Shown here in pieces: positions 34,869-46,525 of a DNA stretch of 64,000 bases (position 1 is its first letter; the number at the start of each line of letters is the position of its first letter). The stretch covers positions 100,919 to 164,918 of the forward strand of contig JAGYIV010000007.1 of assembly GCA_018402345.1 (NCBI GenBank), given 5' to 3'. The position numbers and the translations under genes were made by a program. The stretch is from Terrimicrobiaceae bacterium (GTDB lineage Bacteria > Verrucomicrobiota > Verrucomicrobiia > Chthoniobacterales > Terrimicrobiaceae). Under the pieces are notes generated by a model. The model ran no database searches and was not told where the DNA came from. It saw nothing but the letters and a program-made list of their open reading frames with translations.

Positions 34869-36032
34869 TTAAAGCGACTTGCAGAATTCCTCGATCCGAT
34901 CGAGACCGCTCTTGATCACATCAAGGCTGGTGGCGTAGCTCAATCGCACAGTGCGGTCATCCCCGAAGGCGACACCGGGAACCACTGCGACATTCCCTTT
35001 GCTGAGCAAGCGGTCGGAGAAGTTCTGGGACTTCAACCCGAGCGAACTGATGTTCGCGAGCACATAGAACGCGCCTTGCGGCTTGACGGCGGTGATTCCA
35101 GGAATCTGTGTCAACCGCTCGAACATGTATTGACGCCGGATATCGAATTCCTCGCGCATATCGGTGACACACTGCTGGTCGCCGGTCAGCGCGGCGAGTC
35201 CGCCGTATTGGGCAAAGGAGCACGCATTCGAGGTCATGTGGCTCTGCATGGAGTCGATCGCCTTGGCGATCGCTTCAGGAGCGGCGAGGTATCCAAGCCT
35301 CCAACCGGTCATCGAGTAGGCCTTGCTGAAACCGTTCACAGTGATTGTCAGGTCGTAAGCCTCGGGAGACACGGAGGCCATGCTCACGTGCTCGGCACCG
35401 TCGTAGGTGAGCTTCTCGTAGATTTCATCGGAGAGGATATAAATGTCCTCCTCGGCGGCGACATCGGCGAGGGCTTTCAATTCATCCTTCGTATAAACAG
35501 CGCCTGTGGGGTTACCAGGGCTGTTGAGGATAATCATCTTAGTGGCAGGGGACATATTGCCCTCGAACTCCTCTGGCGTGATCTTCCAGTTGTTCTCCTC
35601 GCGCGTCTGCACGATCACTGGCACGCCACCGACGATCCTGACCATCTCGGGGTAGCTGAGCCAGTAAGGAGCGGGAATCAACACCTCGTCACCCTCGTTC
35701 ACGACGGCGGCGATTGCATTGAAGCACGATAGCTTGGCTCCGCTGCTCACGATCACCTGGTGCGCCTTGTAATCAAGGCCGTTGTCTTTGAGAAATTTTT
35801 GGGAAATGGCCTGCCTCAACTCGGGAATGCCGGAACTCGGCGTGTATTTCGTGCGACCCTCCTGAAGCGCTGCGATGGCTGCCGCCTTGATATGCTCAGG
35901 CGTGTCCATGTCGGGCTCGCCTGCACCGAATCCAAAAACCTCGATCCCCTCGGCTTTCATGGCCTTTGCCTTGCTGTCGATCGCCAAGGTCAGGGATGGG
36001 GTGAGTTGTTTCAAACGGGTGGCTGTTTCCAT
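34869..36032 (-). CDS. Aspartate aminotransferase-like class I aminotransferase
   Basis: 387 residues from the ATG at 36032 (METATRLKQLTPS). It follows the class Ib aspartate aminotransferase layout: GFGAGEPDMDTPEH, the SSGAKLSCFN cofactor loop, ILNSPGNPTGAVY, LSDEIYEKLTYDGAEH, the Schiff-base Lys in VNGFSKAYSMTGWRLGY, and the carboxylate Arg in VRLSYATS. It interconverts aspartate/oxaloacetate and glutamate/2-oxoglutarate; a prephenate or kynurenine activity also occurs in this branch. It is divergent from the NtrC-type regulator. Confidence 0.92.
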   Translation of the reverse strand: METATRLKQLTPSLTLAIDSKAKAMKAEGIEVFGFGAGEPDMDTPEHIKAAAIAALQEGRTKYTPSSGIPELRQAISQKFLKDNGLDYKAHQVIVSSGAKLSCFNAIAAVVNEGDEVLIPAPYWLSYPEMVRIVGGVPVIVQTREENNWKITPEEFEGNMSPATKMIILNSPGNPTGAVYTKDELKALADVAAEEDIYILSDEIYEKLTYDGAEHVSMASVSPEAYDLTITVNGFSKAYSMTGWRLGYLAAPEAIAKAIDSMQSHMTSNACSFAQYGGLAALTGDQQCVTDMREEFDIRRQYMFERLTQIPGITAVKPQGAFYVLANISSLGLKSQNFSDRLLSKGNVAVVPGVAFGDDRTVRLSYATSLDVIKSGLDRIEEFCKSL

Positions 36033-36247
36033 AATTATTTTAAGATTTTTAAGGGATTCGGGATCTCGCCCCCATTTCGGACCAGTCACGGACCATGCAT
36101 GGCGGCGACGAGAGCGCGGAAAGGTATCGGCACCGTCGGGAAAAGGTCAACACACAACTTGCCGACCGAGTCCCCGAATACCGCCCCCTCGCCGCCATGC
36201 GATGGAGGGTTGATGCCTCCTGCCGTTTTGAGTTTACTCCGATCTGC

Positions 36248-37633
<1,386 letters not shown>

Positions 37634-37638
37634 CCCCC

Positions 37639-39552
37639 ATGCCAGACCAACCCACCGAGCCTTCAAGCGGGGCAAGTAATCCAACGCCATCGCCCGAGCC
37701 ATCGCCCGAGCCAGTCTCAGAGTCCGAGGACACAAAAAAAGCGAAGCCCAGAAAAAAAGCCAAACTCAGCACCTCCATATCCACAAAAAAAACCACGCGA
37801 ACTCCCAGAACCAAAAAATCACTCTCCGCCGAGCCTGCACTCCAGCCCGAGCCCTCCCCCGCTCCCTCCGAACTCCCCAAGCCACCGCCTCCCACGTCCC
37901 CTGCATATCGCTTCGCACCCGCCTATCTCCTCGGCGCTGCAATCCTCTTCGCCGTCATTTACATGGCATTCCAATGTCGCGGCCTTTCCTCAGCCACCGC
38001 CATGGATCAGGCCCAAATCGCCCGCCACATCGCCGAGGGCAAAGGCTTTTCCACCGCCTACATCCGTCCCCTTGCCCTCTGGCAACTCGAAACCTCCGGC
38101 AAACCAATTCCCCAAGGCAACTTCCCCGACTTCTTCCACGCACCCCTCAACCCCCTGCTCAACAGCATCCCACTGAAACTCGTCGAGCCACACTGGAAAC
38201 TCTCCCCCACCGACATCATCTACATTGGTGACCGCGCGATTGCGGCATTCGGCATTCTCATATTTCTCGCCGCTCTGGCACTTTGGTATCTCGTCGCGTT
38301 GCGCCTATTTTCGCCATTCGTCGCCTTCCTCGGCACGGCAGTTCTCCTGGCCACCGACCTGCTCTGGCAGTTCTCGATCTCTGGCCTGCCACAGCCCCTT
38401 GGCCTCCTTTTCTTCAGTGCCGCCACTTGGCTGTCATTGAAATCCACCGCCGCCTCGCTCTCCTCCCCACGCAGACTGTTGCTCCTCGCCGGTGCGGGCC
38501 TTTGCATGGGCCTCCTTGTGCTCACCCACTCCGCCGCTGCTTGGATTCTGCCTGGCTGGATTTTTTTCATCTCCCGATTCTTCCAGCCACGCCTGCCGTC
38601 GATCGGTGTGGGCATCATCGCGATCGTCCTCGTCGTCACTCCGTGGCTCGTCCGCAACCACTCGGTCTCGGGCAGCGCATTCGGCCTCGCCGTCTACGAA
38701 CTCGTCGCACCCGCGAACACCACAGAGACCGGCTACATGCGGAACCTCTACAATCCTCCCGCCGCCACGGCCACCAAACTCCTCGCCAGATTCCAAGACA
38801 ACCTCGCCACCCATGCGGACTCACTCTTCGCCTTGCTTGGAACAAACATCGCCGCCGTTGTGTTTTTCATCTCGCTCCTGCACCGCTTCGATTCCCCTGC
38901 GGCAAACCGCTTCCGCTGGCCCCTTCTTGTCATGTGGCTTTGCGCGACCCTCGGCATGATCATCGCGGGAACAAGCGGCGCGCTTTCGCCAAACAACCTC
39001 CACATCCTCTTCCTGCCTCTCTTTGTATTCTACGGCGTGGCATTTCTATGGGGTCAGGTCGCGAAGCTTCCCCTCCCCCATCCCCGCATCGCCTTCCCGA
39101 CCGCGCTCATCCTTCTCTGCGGCCTCCCCATGTGGAACACCCTCCTGGCCAACAAACCCCCTGTCCAATGGCCTCCCTACGTGCCACCATTCATCGCGAT
39201 TCTCGGTGAGTGGTATGACACCGATGAAGTCATCGCCTCCGATATGCCATGGGCCGTCGCGTGGTATGCCCAGCGCAAATCACTCCTCCTCCCTCAAACC
39301 ATCAAGGACTTCAATCGCATCAGCGACTACCGCGTGCTTGGAAACGCCATCACCGGACTCTACCTCACCCCGCTCACCGGCAACCGCCGCCTCTTCACCG
39401 AGATTTACAAAGGCCCCTACACCGACTGGGTCCTCCAAATTACCCGCCCCCCCGTTGTCACCGGCTTCCCTCTGCCAGTCTTCACCCCGTTGCCGATTGA
39501 CGGCGAGTGCATCCTCTTTTCGGACCGCGACCGCTGGTCCCGCCGAGACTAA
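37639..39552 (+). CDS. Membrane glycosyltransferase of the PMT/ArnT type (GT39/83 superfamily)
   Basis: 637 residues. The first 90 are cytosolic, Pro/Ser and Lys rich (KKAKPRKKAKLSTS). Roughly ten membrane helices follow, starting AYLLGAAILFAVIYMAF. The first extracytoplasmic loop has the acidic motif region AMDQAQIARHIAEGKGFST expected of lipid-linked-sugar transferases of this fold. Sugar donor and acceptor are unknown. It begins 5 bp after the response-regulator stop and ends 6 bp before rlmN, so it shares their transcript. Confidence 0.8.
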   Translation: MPDQPTEPSSGASNPTPSPEPSPEPVSESEDTKKAKPRKKAKLSTSISTKKTTRTPRTKKSLSAEPALQPEPSPAPSELPKPPPPTSPAYRFAPAYLLGAAILFAVIYMAFQCRGLSSATAMDQAQIARHIAEGKGFSTAYIRPLALWQLETSGKPIPQGNFPDFFHAPLNPLLNSIPLKLVEPHWKLSPTDIIYIGDRAIAAFGILIFLAALALWYLVALRLFSPFVAFLGTAVLLATDLLWQFSISGLPQPLGLLFFSAATWLSLKSTAASLSSPRRLLLLAGAGLCMGLLVLTHSAAAWILPGWIFFISRFFQPRLPSIGVGIIAIVLVVTPWLVRNHSVSGSAFGLAVYELVAPANTTETGYMRNLYNPPAATATKLLARFQDNLATHADSLFALLGTNIAAVVFFISLLHRFDSPAANRFRWPLLVMWLCATLGMIIAGTSGALSPNNLHILFLPLFVFYGVAFLWGQVAKLPLPHPRIAFPTALILLCGLPMWNTLLANKPPVQWPPYVPPFIAILGEWYDTDEVIASDMPWAVAWYAQRKSLLLPQTIKDFNRISDYRVLGNAITGLYLTPLTGNRRLFTEIYKGPYTDWVLQITRPPVVTGFPLPVFTPLPIDGECILFSDRDRWSRRD

Positions 39553-39558
39553 ATATCA

Positions 39559-40629
39559 ATGGAAGCCCTAGCCCTTACCAAATCCGATTGGGAATCGCTC
39601 ATGACCGAATGCGGTCAACCCAACTACCGCGCCGCTCAAATCCTCGAGTGGCTCTTCCAAAAACGCATTCGCTCCTGGGAGGAAATGAAAAATCTCCCCG
39701 CTTCCCTGCGCGAGACCCTCGCTGCGAAATTCCCGCCGCACCTCCTGCAGAGCATTCGCGAGACCGGTTCCCGCGACACGACACGCAAATTCCTCTTTCG
39801 CCTCCACGACGGCCAACTCATCGAAAGCGTCCTCATTCCAGCTTCTCCCGCCCTCTACGGCGATGCCTCCGACCGCCGCACCATCTGCGTCTCGAGCCAA
39901 GTCGGGTGTGCCTACGGATGCAAATTCTGCGCAAGCGGCCTCGATGGCTGGAAACGCAACCTCACCGCCGGCGAGATCGTTGACCAGTTCCTCCAAGTCG
40001 AGGCCCTCTCGGGGGAAAAAATCAACAACATCGTCTTCATGGGCATGGGCGAACCCATGGCGAATTACGAAAATCTCATCCGCGCCATCGGCATCCTCAA
40101 TGCCTCTTGGGGCGTCGGCATCGGCGCGCGCCACATGACCGTCTCGACCTCGGGACTCGTCCCGCGCATCCGTGACCTCGCCGCCCAGCCCCTCCAAGTC
40201 CGCCTCGCAATCTCCTTCCACGGCGCCACGGACGATGTGCGCAGCCTCATCATGCCGGTGAACCGCAAATACCCCATCGAGGAACTCCTCTCCGCCTGCG
40301 AAGACTACGTGCGGAGCAAAAAACAAAAGATCACCTTCGAATACATCCTCATCCGCGACATCAATGACTCGCTGGAGCAAGCCCGCCTCCTTGCCCGACA
40401 GGCCCGCCGCGTGGGCGCGAAAGTGAACCTCATTCCCTACAACACCGTGGAGGGCCTCGAGTGGGAACGCCCCGCCGAGGACCGACAGGAGGAGTTTCTC
40501 GACATCCTCCGACGCGCGGGAACCGATGCCACCCTCCGCCGCGAGAAAGGCCACGACATTGCCGCCGCCTGCGGCCAACTCCGCCTTCAGGTGGAAAAAT
40601 CCTTTGCAGCGGCGGACGCCTTGCATTAG
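39559..40629 (+). CDS. rlmN: 23S rRNA (adenine2503-C2)/tRNA(A37)-methyltransferase RlmN
   Basis: 356-residue radical SAM enzyme that methylates C2 of A2503 in 23S rRNA and A37 of some tRNAs. The cluster motif is CAYGCKFCAS (CxxxCxxC). Other family blocks are FMGMGEPMANY, ARHMTVSTSGLVPRI and RLAISFHG. The methyl-carrying Cys near the C-terminus is in GHDIAAACGQLR. The N-terminal region with YRAAQILEWLFQKRI is present. Confidence 0.96.
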   Translation: MEALALTKSDWESLMTECGQPNYRAAQILEWLFQKRIRSWEEMKNLPASLRETLAAKFPPHLLQSIRETGSRDTTRKFLFRLHDGQLIESVLIPASPALYGDASDRRTICVSSQVGCAYGCKFCASGLDGWKRNLTAGEIVDQFLQVEALSGEKINNIVFMGMGEPMANYENLIRAIGILNASWGVGIGARHMTVSTSGLVPRIRDLAAQPLQVRLAISFHGATDDVRSLIMPVNRKYPIEELLSACEDYVRSKKQKITFEYILIRDINDSLEQARLLARQARRVGAKVNLIPYNTVEGLEWERPAEDRQEEFLDILRRAGTDATLRREKGHDIAAACGQLRLQVEKSFAAADALH

Positions 40630-40639
40630 CCGTTTTGTA

Positions 40640-41296
40640 ATGGCCGACGAGCACGAGTTTCCGCCGGAAGAAGTCTGGGACGAATACACCTGGGAACGTT
40701 TCCTCCAGCAACAGGACAAAAACACCGAGAAATACTTCCAACTTCTCGAGAACTACCTCGACCACCCGGACCGCGACGAGATCATCGCCGAGGAAATGGG
40801 GTGGAACGTTTTCGAGGCTGCCGTCGAAGACCAGGAGGAGGTCGAGGAATTTCTCGGCGAAGCCATGGAATTCCTCACCGACAGCGAGCAGGAGGAATAC
40901 GACGAGGAGTTCGACGAGTTCACCCAGTCCCCCGCCTACGAGGACACGCTTCGCCTGCACCGCTGGATCAATACCCTTTTTGAAAAACGCGAGGATCTCC
41001 GCGAGCATCCCGAGGCCGTCAGGTTCGCCACGCGCTCGGCGGTCTGCGGTGCCAAGCTCGCCGCCGCCCTCTGCGGGCACGAGACCTCCGAGATCGGCAT
41101 GACCATCGCCTACCTCAAGCGCGCCGCCAAGGCCGCGAATGACGCCCTCGAGGCGGCAACGAATCTCGAGGAGGCCGGCCTGCTCGACCGCCGCCGCGCG
41201 AATACCGCCCGCCGCCACGTCTTCCGCATTCGCGACTGCATCGTGGACCAGATGCGCCACTACCGCATCATGTGGCGCGAACGCTACGGCAAGTAA
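40640..41296 (+). CDS. Acidic protein of unknown function
   Basis: 218 residues from the ATG at 40640 (MADEHEFPPEEVWDEY), 10 bp after rlmN. The first 110 residues are strongly acidic with many Glu/Asp runs (EEYDEEFDEF). The C-terminal half is basic and helical, with RHVFRIRDCIVDQMRHYRIMW near the end cut into two helices. It has no signal or membrane segment. Position between rlmN and uvrC suggests transcription with rlmN. I do not recognise a family. Confidence 0.7.
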   Translation: MADEHEFPPEEVWDEYTWERFLQQQDKNTEKYFQLLENYLDHPDRDEIIAEEMGWNVFEAAVEDQEEVEEFLGEAMEFLTDSEQEEYDEEFDEFTQSPAYEDTLRLHRWINTLFEKREDLREHPEAVRFATRSAVCGAKLAAALCGHETSEIGMTIAYLKRAAKAANDALEAATNLEEAGLLDRRRANTARRHVFRIRDCIVDQMRHYRIMWRERYGK

Positions 41297-41346
41297 TCCT
41301 CCCGCACATTGCGGATTCCCCAGCCACACGGCATCATTCCCGCCGA

Positions 41347-42851
41347 ATGAGCACCACCAAGCCTCGCGCGGATTTTCAAAACTCCTCCGTGACATGCCTC
41401 ACAAGCCGGGCGTCTATGTCATGCGGGACCGCCTCTCCCACGTCATCTACGTGGGCAAGGCCCGCGACCTCCGCAAGCGCGTGGGCAGCTACTTCATGCC
41501 CTCACGCAAAGGCTCGGCGGACCTCAAAACACGCGCCCTCATCGAAAGCGTCTGGGACCTCGAATACCACGTCGTGGGCAGCGAGGCGGAGGCCATCCTC
41601 TTTGAGGGTCGCCTCATCAAGGAATTCCGTCCGAAATACAACATCAGCTTCCGCGACGACAAACGCTTCCTCCTCGTGCGCGTGCATCTCGCTGACCCCT
41701 TCCCTCGCTTCTCGCTCACCCGCCTGCGGAAGGAGGATGGAGCGAAATATTTCGGCCCCTTCGCCCACGCCGGAGCTCTCCGCTCTACGCTGGACACCAT
41801 GGTGAAAACCTTCGGCCTCCGCTCCTGCCGCGCCGCGGAGCCCGGCGAGGCCGAATACAAGCACTGCCTCGACCATGTCATCAAAAATTGCAGCGCCCCA
41901 TGCGTCGGCAAGGTCACCCGCGATCAATACCTCGCCCGCGTCGAGGAGGCCTGCGCGTTTCTCGAGGGAAAAAGCCGCGACACCGTGGAGGACATCGAAC
42001 GCGCCATGAAGGAGGCGGCGGAAAAGATGGAATTCGAAAAAGCGGCCCAGCTCCGCAACATCCTCCAAGACCTGAAGACCACCACCCGCCCCATGGTTCG
42101 CTTCACGCGCAAATCACTTCCCACCACCATCAATCCCGAGGCCGACATCCTGGCCCTGCGCGATGCCCTCGCTCTTTCGTCTCCCCCGCGCATCATGGAG
42201 TGCTTCGACATCTCAAATATCTCGTCGACCCACATTGTCGCCTCCATGGTCCGATTCCGCGACGGCGTGCCCGATCGCGCTGGCTACCGCACCTACCGCA
42301 TCAAGGGAGTCGCCCACCAGGACGACTTCGCCAGCATGGCCGAAGTCGTGCGACGCCGCTACAGCCGCATTCTCCGCAGCCCGTCAAAGGACGGCGAACC
42401 CGCCACACTGCCGGATCTGGTGATTGTCGACGGTGGGCGCGGCCAACTTTCCAGCGCCTGCGAGGAACTCCAACGCCTCGGCCTGCGCTCGCTCCCGATC
42501 ATCGGCCTCGCGAAGGAATTCGAGGAAATCCACCGCCCCGGACGCCCGCTCCCCATGCGCCTGCCGGAGGACAACGGCGCCCTTCGCCTCCTCCAGCGCA
42601 TCCGCGACGAGGCCCACCGCACTGCCAATGGCTACCACAGCCTGCTACTGAAAAAACGCGTGCGCGAGAGCCTCCTCGACGCCATCCCGGGCGTCAGCGC
42701 GAAGCGAAAACAACTTCTCCTCGCAACCTTCGGCTCGGTGGACCGCATCAAATCACTCACTCCCGCAGACATCGCGGAACTGCAGGGTTTCAGCATTGCC
42801 CTAGCGACTCGCATCGTGACCACTCTCTCGGGCGATAAGGACTCCTCATAG
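41347..42851 (+). CDS. uvrC: Excinuclease ABC subunit C (UvrC), one probable frameshift near the 5' end
   Basis: UvrC makes both cuts in nucleotide excision repair with UvrA and UvrB. The GIY-YIG domain starts at KPGVYVM and contains HVIYVGKARDLRKRV. A UVR motif (AAEKMEFEKAAQLRN), the RNase-H-like nuclease (ECFDISNISSTH, VDGGRGQL) and a C-terminal helix-hairpin-helix (AIPGVSAKRKQLLL) follow. The ATG at 41347 gives MSTTKPRADF, and one extra T in the T4 run at 41373-41376 joins it to SKLLRDMPHKPGVYVM. Without that base the frame can only start at the ATG at 41394, losing the first helix. The repaired length is 501 residues, shorter than the 600 of E. coli. Confidence 0.85.
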
Positions 42852-42898
42852 CCGCTTTGGCATTGGCCATCGGCCGATTCCTGCGTTTCATTCCCTCC

Positions 42899-44306
42899 AT
42901 GCAACTCAGCTTCGACCTGCGCGGAACCCCGCCACCGAACAAGCCGGCACCAAAAAAGGACGAGCCCCTCGTGCTCACCGTCACGGCACTGACACGCCAA
43001 GTCCGCTCTCTCTCTCGAGGACCGCATCGGCAACGTGCAAGTCGAAGGCGAGGTCTCGAACCTCCGCAAACAAAATTCGGGCCACGTCTACTTCACACTC
43101 AAGGACGCCGGAGCACAAATCACCTGCGCTCTTTTTGCCGGTCAGACCTCCCAACTCAAAGGCATGGACTTTCGCGACGGCGCGCATGTTCGACTGTCAG
43201 GACAACTCACGGTCTACGAAACGCGCGGCGTCTACCAAATCATCGTCCGCCGTGTGGAACCCGTCGGAGTCGGCGCGCTTCAGGCCCGCTTCGAGGAACT
43301 CAAAAAGCGCCTCCACGCCGAGGGCCTCTTTGCGCAGGAACGAAAAAGAGCCCTCCCTCGATTCCCACGCCGTATCGGTGTCATCACCTCACCCACCGGC
43401 GCCGCCATCCGCGACTTCCTCCATGTTCTCCACCGCAGGCAACGCGGCATCGAGGTCCTCATCTATCCCGCCAGAGTCCAAGGCCGTGGCGCTGCCGCCG
43501 AACTCGCCGAGGGCATTCGTTTCTTCTCGGATGAAGCCACTGCACTCGGGGCGTCCGTTGATCTCCTTGTCCTGACCCGTGGCGGAGGAAGCCTGGAAGA
43601 CCTCTGGGAATTCAACGAGGAGGCTCTCGCCCGAGCCATCGCCGCCTCGCCCATTCCAATCGTCAGCGCCGTTGGACACGAAATCGATTTCACCATCTGC
43701 GACCTCGTTGCAGACCTCCGCGCACCCACCCCCAGCGCCGCCGCTGAGATCATCTCGACCGATTCCACGGAAATTCTCGACCGTCTCGCCCAACTCAAAT
43801 CCCGCCTGTCAACTCCCGTCACCACGCGCCTCCAATCCCTTCGCGCCTTTCTCGAATCCCTCCCCCGCACCGCGCTGTTCCTCGAACCCCGCCGCGTCCT
43901 CCGCGATCACCTCCTCACCCTCGACCACATGAACGAGGCGTTGACCACCTGCACCGAGTCAACCCTCCGCGATCTCAGGCTCGAACTCTCCAGCCATATC
44001 CACTCGCTGGAAAAACGAAATCCCGACCGCATTTTAACCCAATTCCGACACTCCCTCGAGACCTCCTCCTCGAAAATCCAACGCGCCGCCAAAACCCGCC
44101 TCGAACAACACGCCGCGAACCTGCAACGCCTCCACGGACTCCTCAACGCCCTCAGCCCCGCAGCCTCTCTCGAACGCGGCTACACGATCACCCTCGCGCC
44201 CGACGGCACCATCCTCCGCAGCGCAAAAGACGCCGCCAACCAACAAACCCTCACCACCAGATTCCACGACGGCGAGGTCGCGTCCGAAAACCCTCGGCTC
44301 CCCTGA
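42899..44306 (+). CDS. xseA: Exodeoxyribonuclease VII large subunit (XseA), one frameshift
   Basis: Large subunit of the single-strand-specific exonuclease VII. The N-terminal OB domain has VEGEVSNLRKQNSGHVYFTLKD. The catalytic part includes IGVITSPTGAAIRDF, LVLTRGGGSLEDLWEFN, SAVGHEIDFTICDLVADLRA and PTPSAAAEI; a long coiled-coil follows, ending GYTITL. From ATG 42899 (MQLSFDLRG) the frame reads VTALTRQVRS and breaks in the CT run at 43006-43016. Removing one base gives RSLLEDRIGNVQVEGE and a 468-residue protein. The small subunit gene xseB is not adjacent. Confidence 0.88.
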
Positions 44307-44314
44307 AAACAACG

Positions 44315-44836
44315 CTACCGCTTCGACTCCGCAGCGGCGCGCACCATGGCATCAAACGCCTCAGTCACTGAAACAACCAACCCCGCAGGCCCGGTCATTT
44401 TCACAAAGACATCCCCCGCGACCGCATCCTCCAAAATCGCCCCGCGGAGCCCATATCCAGTCTTTGGCGTCAGCGGACCTCCAGGCATTCCGCTGAAAAA
44501 TGTGCCCTCGGCTGTGACAAATACCACACGCACCCCGTTGACCGTTTGTTCCTCCTGCGATGTCTTGGCATCCTGGAACTGCCCGAACCAGCGATCGACG
44601 TTCGCCTGAACCCCGCCGCCCTGCCCCTGGCCAAAGTGGAAAAACGTGACTTCCGCAGGATCTCCGCTGTCGCCGGGCACATTCAACTGCGCCTTCCGCA
44701 TCGTGCTCGAAGGAACAATCCACTGCCACCCCGACGGACGCTCAAACGCAAACGCCCCGACGGAAAACTCCACCGGATCGGCGGCACTCAACATTCCTGC
44801 AAAACAACAGAACAACAGAGCAAAGATTTTTCTCAT
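44315..44836 (-). CDS. Exported protein of unknown function downstream of the FecR gene
   Basis: 173 residues. A signal peptide [19 protein letters not shown] is cleaved near residue 19. The mature part is a single domain of about 150 residues starting [20 protein letters not shown], with strand-rich segments and no cysteine. The start overlaps the stop of the FecR-domain gene (ATGA), so the two are translated together and probably act together in the envelope. No family is recognised. Confidence 0.75.
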   Translation of the reverse strand: MRKIFALLFCCFAGMLSAADPVEFSVGAFAFERPSGWQWIVPSSTMRKAQLNVPGDSGDPAEVTFFHFGQGQGGGVQANVDRWFGQFQDAKTSQEEQTVNGVRVVFVTAEGTFFSGMPGGPLTPKTGYGLRGAILEDAVAGDVFVKMTGPAGLVVSVTEAFDAMVRAAAESKR

Positions 44837-46410
44837 ATACCGCTTGGGATTGGCGTGGGAGTTGGCGTTGGTTCAGGCGTGGGAGTTGGAGTCGGCGTTG
44901 GGATTGGCGTTGGGATTGGCGTTGGGATTGGCGTTGGGATTGGCGTTGGGATTGGCGTTGGGATTGGCGTTGGGATTGGCGTTGGGGTAGTCGTAGGCGC
45001 CGGCGTGGGTGTCTGAGTTGGCACTGGAGTAGGCGTTGGGGTCGCTGGTGGAACAACGGGATTTCTTGAGGCCTCGGAAGAAGCGGGCGGCGCAACCTGA
45101 CCTCCGGTGCCGCCACCGGTTCCGGTGGATTGTTGCACACCTTGCTGAACAGCGTTGTTCACCGCATCCGCGTCAAGCCCGCCCCCAGTTTGAGAGATGG
45201 CATCAGCGATCTGGTCGGCCTGCTGGATCTGCGCCGCAGCAACCGCCTGCGCCACGGCAAGTGTGGATTGTGGAACACTCGACACTACTGCCGCTGCGAT
45301 TTGCGGGGTCAATGTCGGCACCGTGTTGGCAACCGCTGCGGCAATCGCAGGGGCCGCACTTGCATTGACGCTGGACACGGCAGCAGCAACCGCTGGCGCA
45401 GAGGGTGGGACAACCGACGCGACCACCGCGGCGATTTGAACAGCATTGCCAGGCGAGGCCGTTGCCGCAGCGGCGGCAATTCTCGAAGCCGCCCCGGGAA
45501 CAAGTTCGGCTGCCGCTTCGGCGATTCCCGCTGCTTGCTCGGGCGAGTCGGTCACAAGGCGCGAGACAGTCTCAGTGACGGCATCCTCCCCCTGTGTCGC
45601 AGCCTGTTCGATCGCCTGTTGCTGTTCGGTTGTCACAGTGCTGATTGGTGCTGCGTTCATCGTTTCGACAACGCCCGCATCCACCGATGCCCGCAACGAA
45701 TCAGCGGCTTGAAGAATCCCGGCATCCACTCCCGTAGGACTCGCCGTGGGTGCATTGGAGGCATCTCCTTGTGCACCCCCTGCTCCAAGCGTGCTGGAAA
45801 ATCCGGCATTCACAGAAACCTGCTGTCCGCCGGGCGAACCAAAATTCACCTGCCCCCTCGCCACACTCAACTGCGCCTGCTGCGGACGCCCGTCTGGCCC
45901 GCGCCTGGCAGCAACGCGAAACGCCGTGCCGCGCACACCCGCCGTGCCAAGCGGCGTGGTTACTTGAAGCGAAGAGCCTTTGTTCAGCTTTTTGACATCC
46001 GCGATTACATCTCCAAAATCGAGAAATACAGACGTCTCGGATGTGGTCGGTTCGGCTTCAAGATTCTCAAACTCTTGCGCGCTCAATTCATCAGGCACCT
46101 GCATGAACTCCTGAATCACGAATTTCGACCCCTCGGTCACCTGCATCACCGACCCATTGGAAAACGCCAAATCCGCCACAGCCCCCTTGCCGGTGAGAAT
46201 GGTGGCGCCTTGCCGCAGCACATCGCCTTTTTTCAACGGCTTGGGCTCGGAATCACCGGGCTTGGTGAACAGCACACCGCCTTGCACACCCGTGACCACA
46301 ATCACCCCGCGCTTCATCCCCTCCGCCGCATAAGAGGACGACGCAAGGAGAGCGGCACTCAGCACACTGCAAACCAACCAGTATAAAGAGAATGGATTCT
46401 GTTTTTTCAT
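44833..46410 (-). CDS. Exported FecR-domain protein with Ala/Val repeats and a Thr-Pro tail
   Basis: 525 residues from the ATG at 46410 ([11 protein letters not shown]). Signal peptide with cleavage near SSSYAAEG. A FecR domain (about 35-200) contains [23 protein letters not shown] and [16 protein letters not shown] long Ala/Val-rich part (about 265-415) shows degenerate repeats of the form IAAAVxxSVP. The end is a Thr-Pro-rich tail with seven exact TPIP units encoded by 12-bp repeats, suited to spanning peptidoglycan. No sigma factor or TonB receptor is nearby, so it is unlikely to be an iron-signalling FecR. Confidence 0.85.
   Translation of the reverse strand: MKKQNPFSLYWLVCSVLSAALLASSSYAAEGMKRGVIVVTGVQGGVLFTKPGDSEPKPLKKGDVLRQGATILTGKGAVADLAFSNGSVMQVTEGSKFVIQEFMQVPDELSAQEFENLEAEPTTSETSVFLDFGDVIADVKKLNKGSSLQVTTPLGTAGVRGTAFRVAARRGPDGRPQQAQLSVARGQVNFGSPGGQQVSVNAGFSSTLGAGGAQGDASNAPTASPTGVDAGILQAADSLRASVDAGVVETMNAAPISTVTTEQQQAIEQAATQGEDAVTETVSRLVTDSPEQAAGIAEAAAELVPGAASRIAAAAATASPGNAVQIAAVVASVVPPSAPAVAAAVSSVNASAAPAIAAAVANTVPTLTPQIAAAVVSSVPQSTLAVAQAVAAAQIQQADQIADAISQTGGGLDADAVNNAVQQGVQQSTGTGGGTGGQVAPPASSEASRNPVVPPATPTPTPVPTQTPTPAPTTTPTPIPTPIPTPIPTPIPTPIPTPIPTPIPTPTPTPTPEPTPTPTPIPSGI
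44894..44989. repeat. 12-bp tandem repeat coding for Thr-Pro-Ile-Pro
   Basis: GGCGTTGGGATT occurs seven times in perfect tandem, with an eighth partial unit. It lies inside the FecR-domain gene and keeps frame, so unit gain or loss would change tail length by four residues. Confidence 0.95.
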
Positions 46411-46525
46411 AGGATCATTGGGAACACCGCATGGGTTAAAACGATTCACACTCGTTCACAAGGCAAAAACCGCACGAGATTGCAACTTGGCTCCACGAGC
46501 AAGAATGTTAAATTCCGGTCTTCAG

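Noticed and set aside
44894..44989. Possible CRISPR array
   Set aside because: The repeats are contiguous 12-bp units without spacers, inside a coding frame.
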